From positions 372,001-436,000 of the forward strand of contig CP038134.1 in the NCBI GenBank assembly GCA_004519485.1: DNA of 64,000 nucleotides, in the 5' to 3' direction. The notes beneath the pieces were generated by a model. The model had not been told where the DNA came from. It did no database searches and saw only the letters and a program-made list of their open reading frames with translations. This document shows, in pieces, positions 31,202 to 41,374 of the stretch (position 1 is its first letter; the number at the start of each line of letters is the position of its first letter). Source of the stretch: Nannochloropsis oceanica. Lineage: Eukaryota; Sar; Eustigmatophyceae; Eustigmatales; Monodopsidaceae. Position numbers and translations under genes: made by a program.

Positions 31202-33253
31202 ATGCCCCTCTTCACCTTGCCGCAGCGGGTTATAGATATGTGGCTGAATAATAAGCACGACCGGGTGGTGCTGGTAGGAGCTGCCTTGTCGACGGCAGGC
31301 TTGCTGGCCTCGGCTTTGGCCTCGTACCGCTTGCTCCACGACTGGAACCGTCACCGTTACCTGCATGAACTGGATCTGCACGAAGAGGAAGCCAGCAGTC
31401 AAAGAGCGCGCATCGGGGTGGCTGTAGACATTGGCAGCTCTTCCGTGCGGTGCAGCGCCTACGTGTTACGACGGGATGGCGGGGTGGCTTTCATTCCTGG
31501 CACCTTGGCTCAAGTGAAGCGGGACGCCATGCGCCCCGACGGCACAGTGGACGCAATATGCATCCTTCAAGACGTCGAAAGCGTGCTGGACGCATGTTTA
31601 TGCCTCGTACGGGGCAAGGGGCTGGGGCCGTACGTGGCGGTGGTGGGGTTTGCAGCTTTTGTCATGAACTTGGTGGGGGTGGACCGAGAGGGCTCGCCCA
31701 TCACTCCGGTCTTGACTTATGCGGACCGGCATCCGACTACAGGGATGTACGTGGAGCGGTTAAGGAAGTTGATTGCCACCAAAGCGCAGCAGCAACAGCA
31801 GCAACAAGAGCAAGGGCCACAACAGCAGCAGGGGCAATCGCTGAACATTGCAACAGCGGGTATGACAAGTCGATATTATCAGTACGTCAGGGAATCTAGC
31901 AGCAAGGCGACGAAAGGCGTGACAAAGACATCCCGCCCAATTGCACCCGGCAGCGGCGATGAGCCGAGCAGTGGTAGCAGTAACAGCAGTGGGACAGAGA
32001 ACGACAGTGGAATCTACAACATGACCGGCGCACCCATCCATACGGCATATGCGGCCCCGCAGCTCTGTCGTTTGGCGGAGGAAGAACCTGATGTCATGAT
32101 CCGGGTGTTCAAATGGCAATCCTTGGTGAGTTTCTGCTTAGCTCGGTGGACGGGTGCTACCCACCTACCCGTCAGTTACTCGGAAGCCTCCTGGACGGGT
32201 CTGCTTGATTTTCGTAGGCTGGAGTGGTGTGCGGAGCTCACGTCGATGCTGCCCATCCAGCCACTCACTCTTCCAAGCCTGGCTGATTACCAGGACGGTC
32301 CGCACGGTCGAAAGCTGACTTCTGTTTATGCTCGCCGCTGGCCCGAATTGACCCAAGCTCGCTTTTTCCTGGGAGTGGGTGATGGGGCTTGCGCGAACAT
32401 AGGTTCGGGCTGCCGAGATGCAGCGCATCTGGCTGTCACCATTGGCACGAGCGCTGCTGCTCGTGTTGTAATCTCGGAAAATGGTGCTGGCTCTGCGGAA
32501 AGGCTAAGCGTCCTCCCTGTCGTTCCTCCGGGGTTGTGGTGTTATCGGATTGACAAGAGCCGGTTGTTGTTAGGCGGGGCTCTGACGGATGGCGGTTCGT
32601 TGATCAAATGGATGATGGAAACTTTCCGCGTTGGTACCACCACAGCCGCTGCTGAAGCAGAAGCAAGGCAGTGCCAGGCAGGAGGGCATGGCCTGATGGT
32701 GCTGCCTTTTTTAAGCGGAGAGCGGTCGCCGGGGTGGAATCCGGATGCGAAGGCGACGATCACGGGCTTGACTAAACATACAACGGGCGCTGATATATAT
32801 CGGGCGGGTTTGGAAAGTGTGGCTTTGCGCTTGGCTGCGATTGTAAGCTTGATGGCCCCGCATTTGAGGGATGGTGTTGTGGTGGGTGCGAGTGGGACGG
32901 CGCTTGAGTGCTCGCCTTTATGGCGGCAGATTTTAGCGGATGTGCTAGGAATGGAAGTGAGACTAGGAAAACAAAGCGAGGCAACTTCGTTGGGGGCAGC
33001 GATCTTGATGAGCGAAGGCTTCTTTGGAAGACAGGAGGAGGGGGGAATGGAGGAAGGGGATGAGTGGGAGGAAGAGGCGTTGCATCGTCATGTGCCGGCG
33101 GAAAAAGCGCACACGGTTTACATGGAGATGTTGAAGCGACAGGATGAACTGTATGAAGCGATGTACCCGTCGGGTCAGAGGTGCCGCGGGATAGATGATC
33201 GCGATCGGGACCAAATGTTGAATGTGTACCAATATGTCTGCGGAAAAGTGTAG
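31202..33253 (+). CDS. FGGY-family carbohydrate kinase (gluconokinase-like) with N-terminal membrane anchor
   Basis: A single frame of 683 residues. A hydrophobic stretch at about 20-42 (VVLVGAALSTAGLLASALAS) precedes the kinase. The first phosphate motif is VAVDIGSSSVRCSAY (about 65), where FGGY kinases have DIGTT. A Gln/Ser/Gly-rich insert occupies about 195-275. The second lobe has FLGVGDGACANIGSG with the catalytic GDG Asp, LAVTIGTSAAARVV for phosphate binding, LWCYRIDKSRLLLGGALTDG, the FLSGERSPGWNPDA loop and VVGASGTALECSPLWRQI for adenosine. The GTSAA, CYRID and GGAL series is that of bacterial FGGY gluconokinases, so ATP-dependent phosphorylation of gluconate or a similar sugar acid is the best guess. 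Ordinary members are about 500 residues and soluble. The anchor and the insert explain the extra length. Confidence 0.85.
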   Translation: MPLFTLPQRVIDMWLNNKHDRVVLVGAALSTAGLLASALASYRLLHDWNRHRYLHELDLHEEEASSQRARIGVAVDIGSSSVRCSAYVLRRDGGVAFIPGTLAQVKRDAMRPDGTVDAICILQDVESVLDACLCLVRGKGLGPYVAVVGFAAFVMNLVGVDREGSPITPVLTYADRHPTTGMYVERLRKLIATKAQQQQQQQEQGPQQQQGQSLNIATAGMTSRYYQYVRESSSKATKGVTKTSRPIAPGSGDEPSSGSSNSSGTENDSGIYNMTGAPIHTAYAAPQLCRLAEEEPDVMIRVFKWQSLVSFCLARWTGATHLPVSYSEASWTGLLDFRRLEWCAELTSMLPIQPLTLPSLADYQDGPHGRKLTSVYARRWPELTQARFFLGVGDGACANIGSGCRDAAHLAVTIGTSAAARVVISENGAGSAERLSVLPVVPPGLWCYRIDKSRLLLGGALTDGGSLIKWMMETFRVGTTTAAAEAEARQCQAGGHGLMVLPFLSGERSPGWNPDAKATITGLTKHTTGADIYRAGLESVALRLAAIVSLMAPHLRDGVVVGASGTALECSPLWRQILADVLGMEVRLGKQSEATSLGAAILMSEGFFGRQEEGGMEEGDEWEEEALHRHVPAEKAHTVYMEMLKRQDELYEAMYPSGQRCRGIDDRDRDQMLNVYQYVCGKV

Positions 33254-33510
33254 ATTTTTGTGTATGTGTAAGCTTTAGATCGAATGTCTCCTTCTTTACA
33301 AGAGAAATAGACGAACAAAAAAATGCAACAGACTACCGTTGAGCATGCTTCGCTTACTTGTAAAAAATATGCTTTGCTGACGCATTCTCTGATCTACTTC
33401 TTTTTCAGATTATGCTCTAGACTTGACGCGAGCATTTACGTTTTGTAAGTTTTCGGGACCTCTTTACAAGATTGAGAAGGGGGGGAATATTGGATTTGGA
33501 ATGGATTTGT

Positions 33511-35325
33511 TCACTCGTCGTCATCGTCGTCATCTTCCTCCTCCTCCTCCTCCTCCTCCTCCTCCTCCTCCTCCTCCTCCTCCTCCTCCTCCTCCTCCTC
33601 CTCCTCCTCCTCCTCCTCCTCCTCCCCTTCCTCCTCCTCCCCTTCCTCCTCTTCCACTCCCTCTCCATCCTCGTTCTCCCCCATATTAGGATACTCCTCC
33701 TCCTCCCCTTCCTCCTCATCCTCTTCATCCTCCTCTTCGCTTCCACTCTCACCACCACTACTACCACCACTACGCCCCTCTCCCTTACTCCCCTCCTCAA
33801 ATGGCAACCTCAGGATATGCAGTCCATTTACCGCTCCTTTCTGCGGCGCCCACCTTCCCAAGCGATGCTCTTTCCCACACGCCGCTACCAACAATGTTCC
33901 CGAATGACCAAGCGCCAAGCCATTCACAAACCCCGGAGCCGGCAACATCGTGCCTGTGAATGTCAAAGATGACCCCTGCCCTTGAGCTGTTGTCGTCGCC
34001 TGCCATAGCCGCACCACCCCATCATCCGACCCTGAAGCCACTAAATCCGTCCCCTTGATCGTCGCAACACTACTTATCCAATGCCCGGCCCCTCCATGTG
34101 CATTTGACACGATCGCCACCGGCTTCTTCTTATTCACATTCCACAAAGCAAGCATTCCGTCCTCCCCCCCCGTTACATAAGATTCCTCCGATAGCATCGC
34201 CACACAATCCAAAGACCCCCCCATCACCAAACCCCTCCCCGCCCCTCCCTCTCCCACACCCTGTGGGCATTTCAGCAACATGTGTGATTCGTCCACCAAT
34301 TTCCACACCCGCACGCTCCGATCCCTCCCACAGGTCACCGGTCGCTCCCTCCTCCACGCATCCATGCCATTTATCTCCGCCTGATGCCCAAACAATGTCT
34401 CGACATACACCATCCCATCCATGTTCCAATGCTTCAAACACCGGTCAAACGACCCCGAGTACAACGCATGGGAGTCCGCACGAAAACAAAGCGCAGAAAC
34501 CGCATCCCGATGGCCCGCAAATGTCTTCACCGGCTTCAGCGACAGCCCTTTCCCCTCACCCCGCTCCCTTAGATCCCAAATTCTAATCTCCTTATCCCTC
34601 CCTCCTGCTGCTAGAAACCTCCCGTCCGATGACACCGCTATTGCCAGCACTTCCTTCTCGTGGGCTTGGTATCCCTGGCCACCCCGCCAGTGTGGGGAGA
34701 GCGTGGCGGTCCGTACACCGGTCTCCAAATCATACTGCAGAATGGCATTGTCCTTGCTCCCCGTAAACGCAATGCGCTCGTCTCTACTTATCGTGACACA
34801 AGTCGGTGAAAGCTTATGCCCTTTTATAACCTGGGTAGGAATGCTGTCAGCGGCAAGATTACTCAGGCTGCCGGCTAGGGCGCGTCGGAGCGAGCCAGAG
34901 GCCTTGAGCCGTTCCTTTTCCAACAGAAGGCCCAACGCATCCTTTCCGTCAACGTCATCTTCACCTTCACCTGAGCCCTCTCCATCGTCTTCGCTGCCCA
35001 TGGCTGCCTCCATTTGTGCCAGGTATTGCTTGGCTAGACGCACGCGTTTCTCCGCCGCCGTCTCCCGGTCCTCCATCTCGGCTGTGTCTGTCTCAGCCGC
35101 ACGGCCCTTTTTACGCGGCAACTCGTCCTCGGACCCTGAGACAACATCGTCAATGTACTCGTCGTCATTGTTGTGGCTGCTTCTCTGGTCCAAGTTAAAG
35201 CTGGCGCGCCAAGCACCGCCTGGCCCACCACCAACGCGTGTAGTGCTGCGTTCACCACTGCCGAGGCTTCCTCCACGGCCCCGGCCGCGCACTCCGGTGC
35301 CACCGAAGATTTTTCTTCGTGACAT
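33511..35325 (-). CDS. RRP9: RRP9/U3-55K, WD40 protein of the U3 snoRNP
   Basis: A single frame of 604 residues from MSRRKIFGG. An upstream in-frame ATG at 35397 would add 24 residues without clear purpose. A Gly/Arg-rich start and an acidic region with RVRLAKQYLAQME lead into seven WD repeats from about residue 150, including AFTGSKDNAILQYDLE, LAAGGRDKEIRIWDLR, LYSGSFDRCLKHWNM, VTCGRDRSVRVWKL and YVTGGEDGMLALWNV. The VRVWKLVDESH text and the GGEDGMLALW repeat are typical of RRP9. This protein binds the box B/C motif of U3 snoRNA and works in 18S rRNA processing in the nucleolus. The C-terminus is unusual: more than 30 consecutive Glu residues, then Asp residues, encoded by a TCC microsatellite. 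Confidence 0.92.
   Translation of the reverse strand: MSRRKIFGGTGVRGRGRGGSLGSGERSTTRVGGGPGGAWRASFNLDQRSSHNNDDEYIDDVVSGSEDELPRKKGRAAETDTAEMEDRETAAEKRVRLAKQYLAQMEAAMGSEDDGEGSGEGEDDVDGKDALGLLLEKERLKASGSLRRALAGSLSNLAADSIPTQVIKGHKLSPTCVTISRDERIAFTGSKDNAILQYDLETGVRTATLSPHWRGGQGYQAHEKEVLAIAVSSDGRFLAAGGRDKEIRIWDLRERGEGKGLSLKPVKTFAGHRDAVSALCFRADSHALYSGSFDRCLKHWNMDGMVYVETLFGHQAEINGMDAWRRERPVTCGRDRSVRVWKLVDESHMLLKCPQGVGEGGAGRGLVMGGSLDCVAMLSEESYVTGGEDGMLALWNVNKKKPVAIVSNAHGGAGHWISSVATIKGTDLVASGSDDGVVRLWQATTTAQGQGSSLTFTGTMLPAPGFVNGLALGHSGTLLVAACGKEHRLGRWAPQKGAVNGLHILRLPFEEGSKGEGRSGGSSGGESGSEEEDEEDEEEGEEEEYPNMGENEDGEGVEEEEGEEEEGEEEEEEEEEEEEEEEEEEEEEEEEEEEEEEDDDDDDE
33534..33650. repeat. (TCC)n microsatellite coding the poly-Glu tail of RRP9
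   Basis: About 100 bases of almost perfect CTC/TCC triplets, read as GAG/GAA codons on the minus strand. Such a tract should vary in length between strains. It also produces false poly-Pro and poly-Leu frames on the plus strand. Confidence 0.9.
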
Positions 35326-36431
35326 GGTGCTATTTTTTGTGCGCGTGGGATAAATGAGTGGACAGGAGTTAGCGTGGGAAGCGTACACTGTGGGCATACG
35401 GTGGCTGGGTGGACGCGGAGGCGATGCTTCTGCGCTGAAAGTATCTTTCCGTTGCGGCCCATTTTATCCGTCCCGCCTGTGTTGCAGTATGGGAGGGGAA
35501 GTTTTTATTACGCAGTGGTCGCCCAAGGAACATTTTTATTACGCAGTGGTCGCCCAAGAGCTTGGGATCTCAAGCGCTGCAGACAACCTCCCCACCGGAG
35601 AGTGCACTCAGAAGAAACAAGACAAGACAAGAGACGTGCATTTCTCAACGCAAGATTAATCCTCTGTTCCCTTTGCTCCCTCTTTCCACGGCTTAGCCGT
35701 GATAAGGAAGACAGAAGGTAGGTAAAAAATTCAAGTATAGGTACATACGTCTTAATCAACGTTTTATTCCATATGGTTTCCAAGACCAGCTCTTTGTTAA
35801 GAACAATTCTCACTCGCCAACATCCCTTCTCCCGTCCTCCCCACCCCCGATATCATCGCTACTCCGTGCACCTCCCTCATTTATTGATGGTGATCTTCCA
35901 ACCAGAAAATTCTATTAGATATTTCGGCCCCTTCCCTTTCGTAATATTCCACCAACGCTTCAGCCCCCGGCCACATGCATATCGCCCTCACACCGCAAAC
36001 ACTTTATCAGACAGCCCGGTCCCTTCCTTTTCGTAATTTTCCGTCATCCTGTAGCCCCTGTCTCATTCACCTCATCATCCTTACTGTTGCTGCTCTTGTA
36101 AATAGGACACCGCGCCTCTCTGACGTTCCTGCATCCTCAAGGCTAGCTTCTTGGTCTGGCTGCGGGGCCCTTTCGGGCAGCGGAAACGCGCGATGGTGAT
36201 TTCCGTACAATGCGGACACAACCTGTGCACAAGGCAGTGGGGAAGGTGCAATTACATTATGGCAAACTTAGACATGTCCTTGATATTTCCAGGGAGGGAA
36301 AGAAAGGGGGGTGGGAGAAAGCATGCCGGAGACATTTCCGTTGATGGAGAAAGCAAACTCCATACAATCCTTTCATTACCAAAACTCTTTAAGGGGAAAA
36401 ACAATCATAACGTAGCCACCTTCATTCTCGA
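35326..36431. other. Intergenic region between RRP9 and the methyltransferase gene
   Basis: Contains the RRP9 promoter and the 3' region of the next minus-strand gene. A 31-bp tandem duplication is described separately. No gene is recognised. Confidence 0.5.
35502..35558. repeat. 31-bp tandem duplication
   Basis: TTTTTATTACGCAGTGGTCG plus CCCAAG occurs at 35502-35527 and again, identical, at 35533-35558, about 180 bases upstream of the RRP9 start codon. Perfect identity implies a recent event or selection. Confidence 0.9.
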
Positions 36432-37753
36432 TTACACAGGTACGTACACATTATCCTCGCGAGACAGCACTCTATAGCCCTGCTCGTACAAACGCGTGCC
36501 CAACAAGGCGATTTCCCCTGCGGTCTTTTGCCGGGGCATCCAGGGCAATTCACTAATTATAGTTCTGTAGTGGAGTTCGAACGAGATCTGCTCGGGAAGC
36601 TCTACTTCATCCACGGTCAAGATCTCGTTGAAAAGGTCGAACTCGAAGCCCTCGATGTCGGCCTGATAATGGATGTGTGTGTGCGGGGGGCGGGAGGGAG
36701 AGGGAAGGTGAGAAAATGGAATAATGAATGAGTGGGCACATTCATTAGAAAACACATGCAAATGCAAAAGTTCTGTCTCTTTTCTCTCCTTCCATCCGTC
36801 ACTTTCTCCTTACCTTGAGTAACGTCACGTACGAGTGACCCAGCATATCCATTACCTCCTTTAAATTCATAAATATTTTTCCTTCACTGCTATTTTCGGA
36901 ACTGCCCATACAGATTTTGTGAAATGTGGCTCGATCGCGGATGTATTCCGGCATGGAGTTTGACTGCACGGTACAGTCAAAGGTGTGAATAGTACAGCGG
37001 GTGGAGTTGTAAGCGTCTTCCTCGAAGTCCCATACGTGATTGGAGCCTAAATAGAGGAAATCGGAGAAATAGATACCGGGGGGTCGATGGCGTGTTACTG
37101 ATAGAACGAGTTGCTTGTCTTTTAAGCTCGTCCAACAACACCACCGTTCAAAACTGAGAAAGTCAAAGATAACGATAAGCTTCTTACTGTTGCTGACTCT
37201 TCCGAAATCATCTTGCAGGTTACATACCAATGGAGTAGATAATGCAAGGCCGATCCTTATTGTCGGGGATGTCTTGAATACCACAAACAAACTTCCCACC
37301 ATCCCCGTCCTTAAGCCCGATCCTCTGCATTTCGCACGCACCCTCTACCGGGGGCATCATGACGTCGAAGCGGTTCCAGTTCAAGGGTTCAATAGGGTCG
37401 CCCCCGTTTCCTGCCCTAGTCAGCGTGTTTTTGTCATACGCGCCCTCCAGTATTTTGGGCAGGGCATCATACCAGGCCGCGTTCTTTTCCTCCACAATTC
37501 GTTGCATTTCGGCATTGACATGCGTCAGCACCCAGGAATTGTGACAAGTGTCATCATATTGCGCAGCCTCGCCAAGGTCCATAAACGACGTCAGAAGGCC
37601 ACCAGTCTTCTTACCACCGGCGGAGTCGTGCTTGAACATGGAGTGCATGCATACACCCACAGCGACGCCAGCAATCATAAATGGCAGGGCTTGCGACCGT
37701 GAGAATGCCATCTTTAACCCACGGACATGTCGGACGGCACTGTAAGAGACCAT
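36432..37753 (-). CDS. METTL24-like (Methyltransf_22) protein
   Basis: Three exons, 37753-37228, 37046-36814 and 36662-36432, give 329 residues. The first intron splits a Gly codon so that CIIYSIG joins GSNHVWDFEEDAY. The family of METTL24 and similar nematode proteins has the same order: CGIQDIPDN..PCIIYSIGSNHVWDFEED, then CTIHTFDCT, then ADIEGFEFDLFNEIL and LPEQISFELHY. The Gly-rich SIGSN turn and HTFDCT strand fit S-adenosylmethionine binding. ADIEGFEFD is the shared motif of FkbM-type enzymes. A hydrophobic stretch at about 20-35 (LPFMIAGVAVGVCMHS) suggests a type II membrane protein of the secretory pathway. The acceptor substrate is not known. Translation could also start at the second Met (37711), which keeps the anchor. 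Confidence 0.75.
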
Positions 37754-38581
37754 GTGTTGTATGTGTTGTCTTTGAGGGGGCCGAAAGTGTTCGGTCCTAA
37801 CTGGGACTCAATACCAGCCTATCTGTCTGTCTCGGATTTTTTGTGTGGGTGGACATCAGTAAAATGGTGGTACATACGGCGTAAGATCATGGTTGATGGA
37901 CGGCACCATGTATTGTTGTCTTGCTTATCCTAAGCATTTGCCGAGCTATCTTGTTCGAGCATAGGGATGGCTGCCGGATACCCTTACCCTGGCCGGGTGA
38001 GCACGAAAAAATCGGATATCTATTCGGCGTACCAGCGGAGAGGTGCGGGTGGGGTTGTATAGATCCCCCACGTTGGGATGGACTGCCACCATGGAGCAAT
38101 ATGTCTATGTGATGAAACGGTCGGTAACGCCGCCGACGTTTCTCCGCAGTACAGCGTGGGCCGCCCGAGTGTATTCTCTCTCTGAAGAATGATCTGCACG
38201 GTAAAGTGTCGGCTTTCTTTTAAACGCACCAAACAAAAGAAATCCTTAAGCCTTGACGTAAGAGCAGGGAAGGGATGGGTACCCACACCGTAGGACACGG
38301 TCTACCCGTATAGACCCGGCTGACGGGAATGTTCCTCTCGATTTTCACACTTTCTACTCCGAGTACCCATTTCACATAAGTATTCAGATGGAAACTAGTA
38401 TGCGAGTGAATTTAAACAATGATTTTGCTGGTTATCCGGGATATGCATACGCTGGTCCCACCCGTGGAGCCGAGGGTACACCCCCCGAGAAACAACAAAG
38501 TACAAAGCAAGACTCATGAAATGTAATAGTACGTTCAAAGAAACATGGTATGTAAGTACCCTTTCTCCTTAACCCCTACTA

Positions 38582-38625
<44 letters not shown>

Positions 38626-38800
38626 CTTTTTCTTTTTCTCTCTAACTATTACGTCTGTTGTGAACACTTGTGTGCCATGCGTGCATGCTTGAAAGCACAA
38701 CACTTCATCCTCTACCATTTGCCTATCATTTGGCAGCAGGAGCCTTCCACCTAAACCTGCTGACCTTCATCTACTTAGCAGTGCCTTCCGCTCTCTTCTC
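37754..38800. other. Intergenic region with (CT)n microsatellite
   Basis: No gene is recognised. It lies between the start of the methyltransferase gene and the 3' end of the copine gene. A pure CT run is found at 38585-38622. Confidence 0.5.
38585..38622. repeat. (CT)n microsatellite
   Basis: Nineteen nearly perfect CT units followed by a pyrimidine-rich TTTTC run. Confidence 0.9.
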
Positions 38801-41374
38801 TCACAAGCCGGACGAAAGCGACAAGGAGCTCGCCAAGGAGCTTGACCGATGTTCCTTGACCGCCATCCTGCGAGGTGGGTGGGGTTGGATCTTGTGGCAG
38901 GCAAAATAGGAGCACACCTGTCGCGGAAGGTCCTGTAACAAGATCTTAGCCAAGGCTTCTTTGTCACATGAAGATAAGCCACCCTTAGGGCTCAGCGGTA
39001 AGTCTCGGGTAGCCACAAATTGGACCATGTCACGGGCCGCAATTGTCCGTGCCGTGCGCGACACTGAGCGCGCAGGGGTGCTGCTGCTATTGCCACCCAA
39101 ACCACTACACGTGCTGCCTTGAATATTTAAGGCTGCTTTGAGAGGCCCGAAGTCTGCATCTCCGACCCCAACAAAGAGCACAGACAAGGGCAAGGAGGAA
39201 GCACGGATAATCTCGCTCACCACCTGATTTATGTCATCACTCACGCCGTTCGTCAACACCACCAAGACGAAATATTTGTGTTCGAGAGATTTGTGGTATT
39301 CCGAGGCGAGGCGACTCGCTTGAGCTATAACTTGAGCGAAACGTCGAGGCTCAGCGGGAGTCATTCTCTTGAGGGTTGCCTCGTAGGAGCTTAGAATCCC
39401 ATCAATGCCATTGACTTCAAGTTCCCGCACCAGGCCGCTGTAAATGAGAAACAGTAAATCATTGAGACATGTAAAAGAGAATGAGGAGAAAAGAAACAGG
39501 AAAGACACATCTTTTTTCCCTCTCTCCCATCTACCTGCACGCAAACCCGTGGGAAGTCCGCACGTAGTCTCCACTCCCGACGGGCTTGGCACCAAATCCA
39601 TAGACGGGGAAGCGGTTGTTAGTGTACGGGGTAAGAACGTCGGTAATAGCCGTCATAGCGGCGGCGTAAAGGGAAGGGGAGGAGCGATCGGGTCCGAGGT
39701 AGTGCAGAGAGTCAGATTCCGTGGCGTCGCCGCTTTTTTGTTTGAACGAGGGGAATGAAATGTTGTGTGAAAAGAATGTACTTGCATATTTTGGATAATT
39801 CTGCATTGACCACGCCAAGCCGTCTCTTCCTCCCTCTCTCCCTCCTTTTCTTTCTTTCCCTAAATTTAACGTACTTGGACGACGTGAAATCAATCGCCGT
39901 CAGCAGCGACAGCTCACATCCTCCGTCGACAAAATCCAGGAAGGACGGACGTGACATCAACTGCGCCGATTGCAGGAGAAGCTTCTCGGGACCTGGACCA
40001 GAAATAGGCAATGCCGCTGGTGGCCTGGTCTTAAGGAGTTGGTTGACTGTGGTGTGAATCTCGCCCATCACACGTGGTGGTCTGACACGTTCCTGGCGTT
40101 CAAGGACTTGGAGTATGATTGGACGGTGGACGTTGCCCTTACACAAGACTCCCATGTTCATTTCGAAGGATTCCCAGCAGACGTGGGAAGAATCTTTGGG
40201 GTGGTGACCTTTATGCAGAGGTACGACCTCAGTGGTGTGCACGGTGGCGCGACGAAGGACTGATTCTGTCACGGTGTGGCTGCCGTGTGTGCGGAAGATG
40301 CGAAGGAAGAAGGCCTTGCCACCCCCTTGAGCCAAGCTTGAATGCTTGAAATCTTCTCCCTATTATTTATTGATTAAATTCATAAAAAGAAGAGCTGTAT
40401 AAATGCATGATTTTTTTAAAATTAATTTTGGCTTTGCTCTTTCTCCTTTTCTCCTTTTTCTCTTTTTTCTCTTTTCTTTTCTTTCCAGTAGGAGAGGGGT
40501 CGCCACCTAGCCATACTCACCCTCTCTTCCCCCCTCCATTCCTTTCTCCCTTCCTCTCTTACCTTGAGCTTGATGCGCAGAAATGAATTTTGGTGCATTT
40601 GCTCCTCCCCACTCACAGTCAAAAGCATAGCGAAGGGGGGCATGGTGGGTTGCAGAATTTGCTGCTGCAAGATGGGGCGAGTGAGCGAGCGTCCGGGAGC
40701 ACGACAGATGTCGGACAGGAGGCAGATCATGGACCCTTTAAAGGCGTCAAACCTAGCTCCCTCCTCCTCTGCAACCGTATACACATCAAATTTTAACGTC
40801 TGTACACTTTCAAAATGAAAAATAACGGGGACCTTCCCGAGAGCATATCTTCGCGGGTTGAGGTTCTTGCCGCTTTCCTGGCCAGCGGTCACGCGGGTCT
40901 GCCCGAGCTCTTGCCATTGCAGGTTGGACTTGCCGTGTTGTAAAAAGATGACGATAACCAGACTGCTGCTGCCCGTAGAAATGAAATCCTCGAAAAAAGG
41001 GAGCGAGACGGAAAGAAGGATTCGAGACGTGCATCTATAGAGTGGAAAGGTGGAGGCAGGGAGATGTGGGGTGAGCATGAGCATAAGCGTGTATGCGCGG
41101 CTGTAGTTCCGACGAGAAGGGATACGTAGAAATTTAGCAGCCTCACTCAATGGCTTGTTGGCTGCTATGCAGAACGCACCGTTCTTGATCCTCTTGGAAC
41201 AAATTTGAAGGAGTGAAAAACAATCATGTTCGTCACTTACCCTGCCACTTCCTGCATTCCCGCGACATGATCATGTCCCACTTTGCTGGTGCCATGGCCC
41301 TCCAGCCCTGGGAAGGGATTGTCGTCGGTGTCTTCCTCCGACTCAATGCAAGCGGTAGGTGGCGCATTCCCCAT
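38801..41374 (-). CDS. Copine: two degenerate C2 domains plus von Willebrand A domain, N-myristoylation signal
   Basis: Five exons, 41374-41241, 41190-40563, 40344-39875, 39732-39535 and 39437-38801, give 688 residues in phase. The start MGNAPPTACIESE is a good N-myristoylation signal, as in plant BONZAI copines. C2A (about 95-230) includes RILLSVSLPFFEDF, WQELGQTRVTAG and VQTLKFDVYTV. C2B follows with LKHSSLAQGGGKAFFLRIFR. The usual Ca-binding K-S-D-P-F text is SSSLVIV in C2A and GGKAFFLR in C2B, so the calcium-ligand Asp residues are missing. The vWA (copine) domain starts at LLTAIDFTSSNGDATESDSL, where DFTSSN is the copine form of the MIDAS site, and continues through FPVYGFGAKP, VNGIDGILSSYEATL and VLTNGVSDDI. 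Copines act at the plasma membrane in signalling and trafficking. The exon 1/2 junction is the least certain splice. Confidence 0.85.

Noticed and set aside
33423-33972. Poly-Pro and poly-Leu frames on the plus strand
   Set aside because: They are the reverse reading of the TCC microsatellite that codes the RRP9 acidic tail.
38092-38193. Small ORF beginning MEQYVYVMKRSV
   Set aside because: About 33 codons with no supporting features. Expected by chance.
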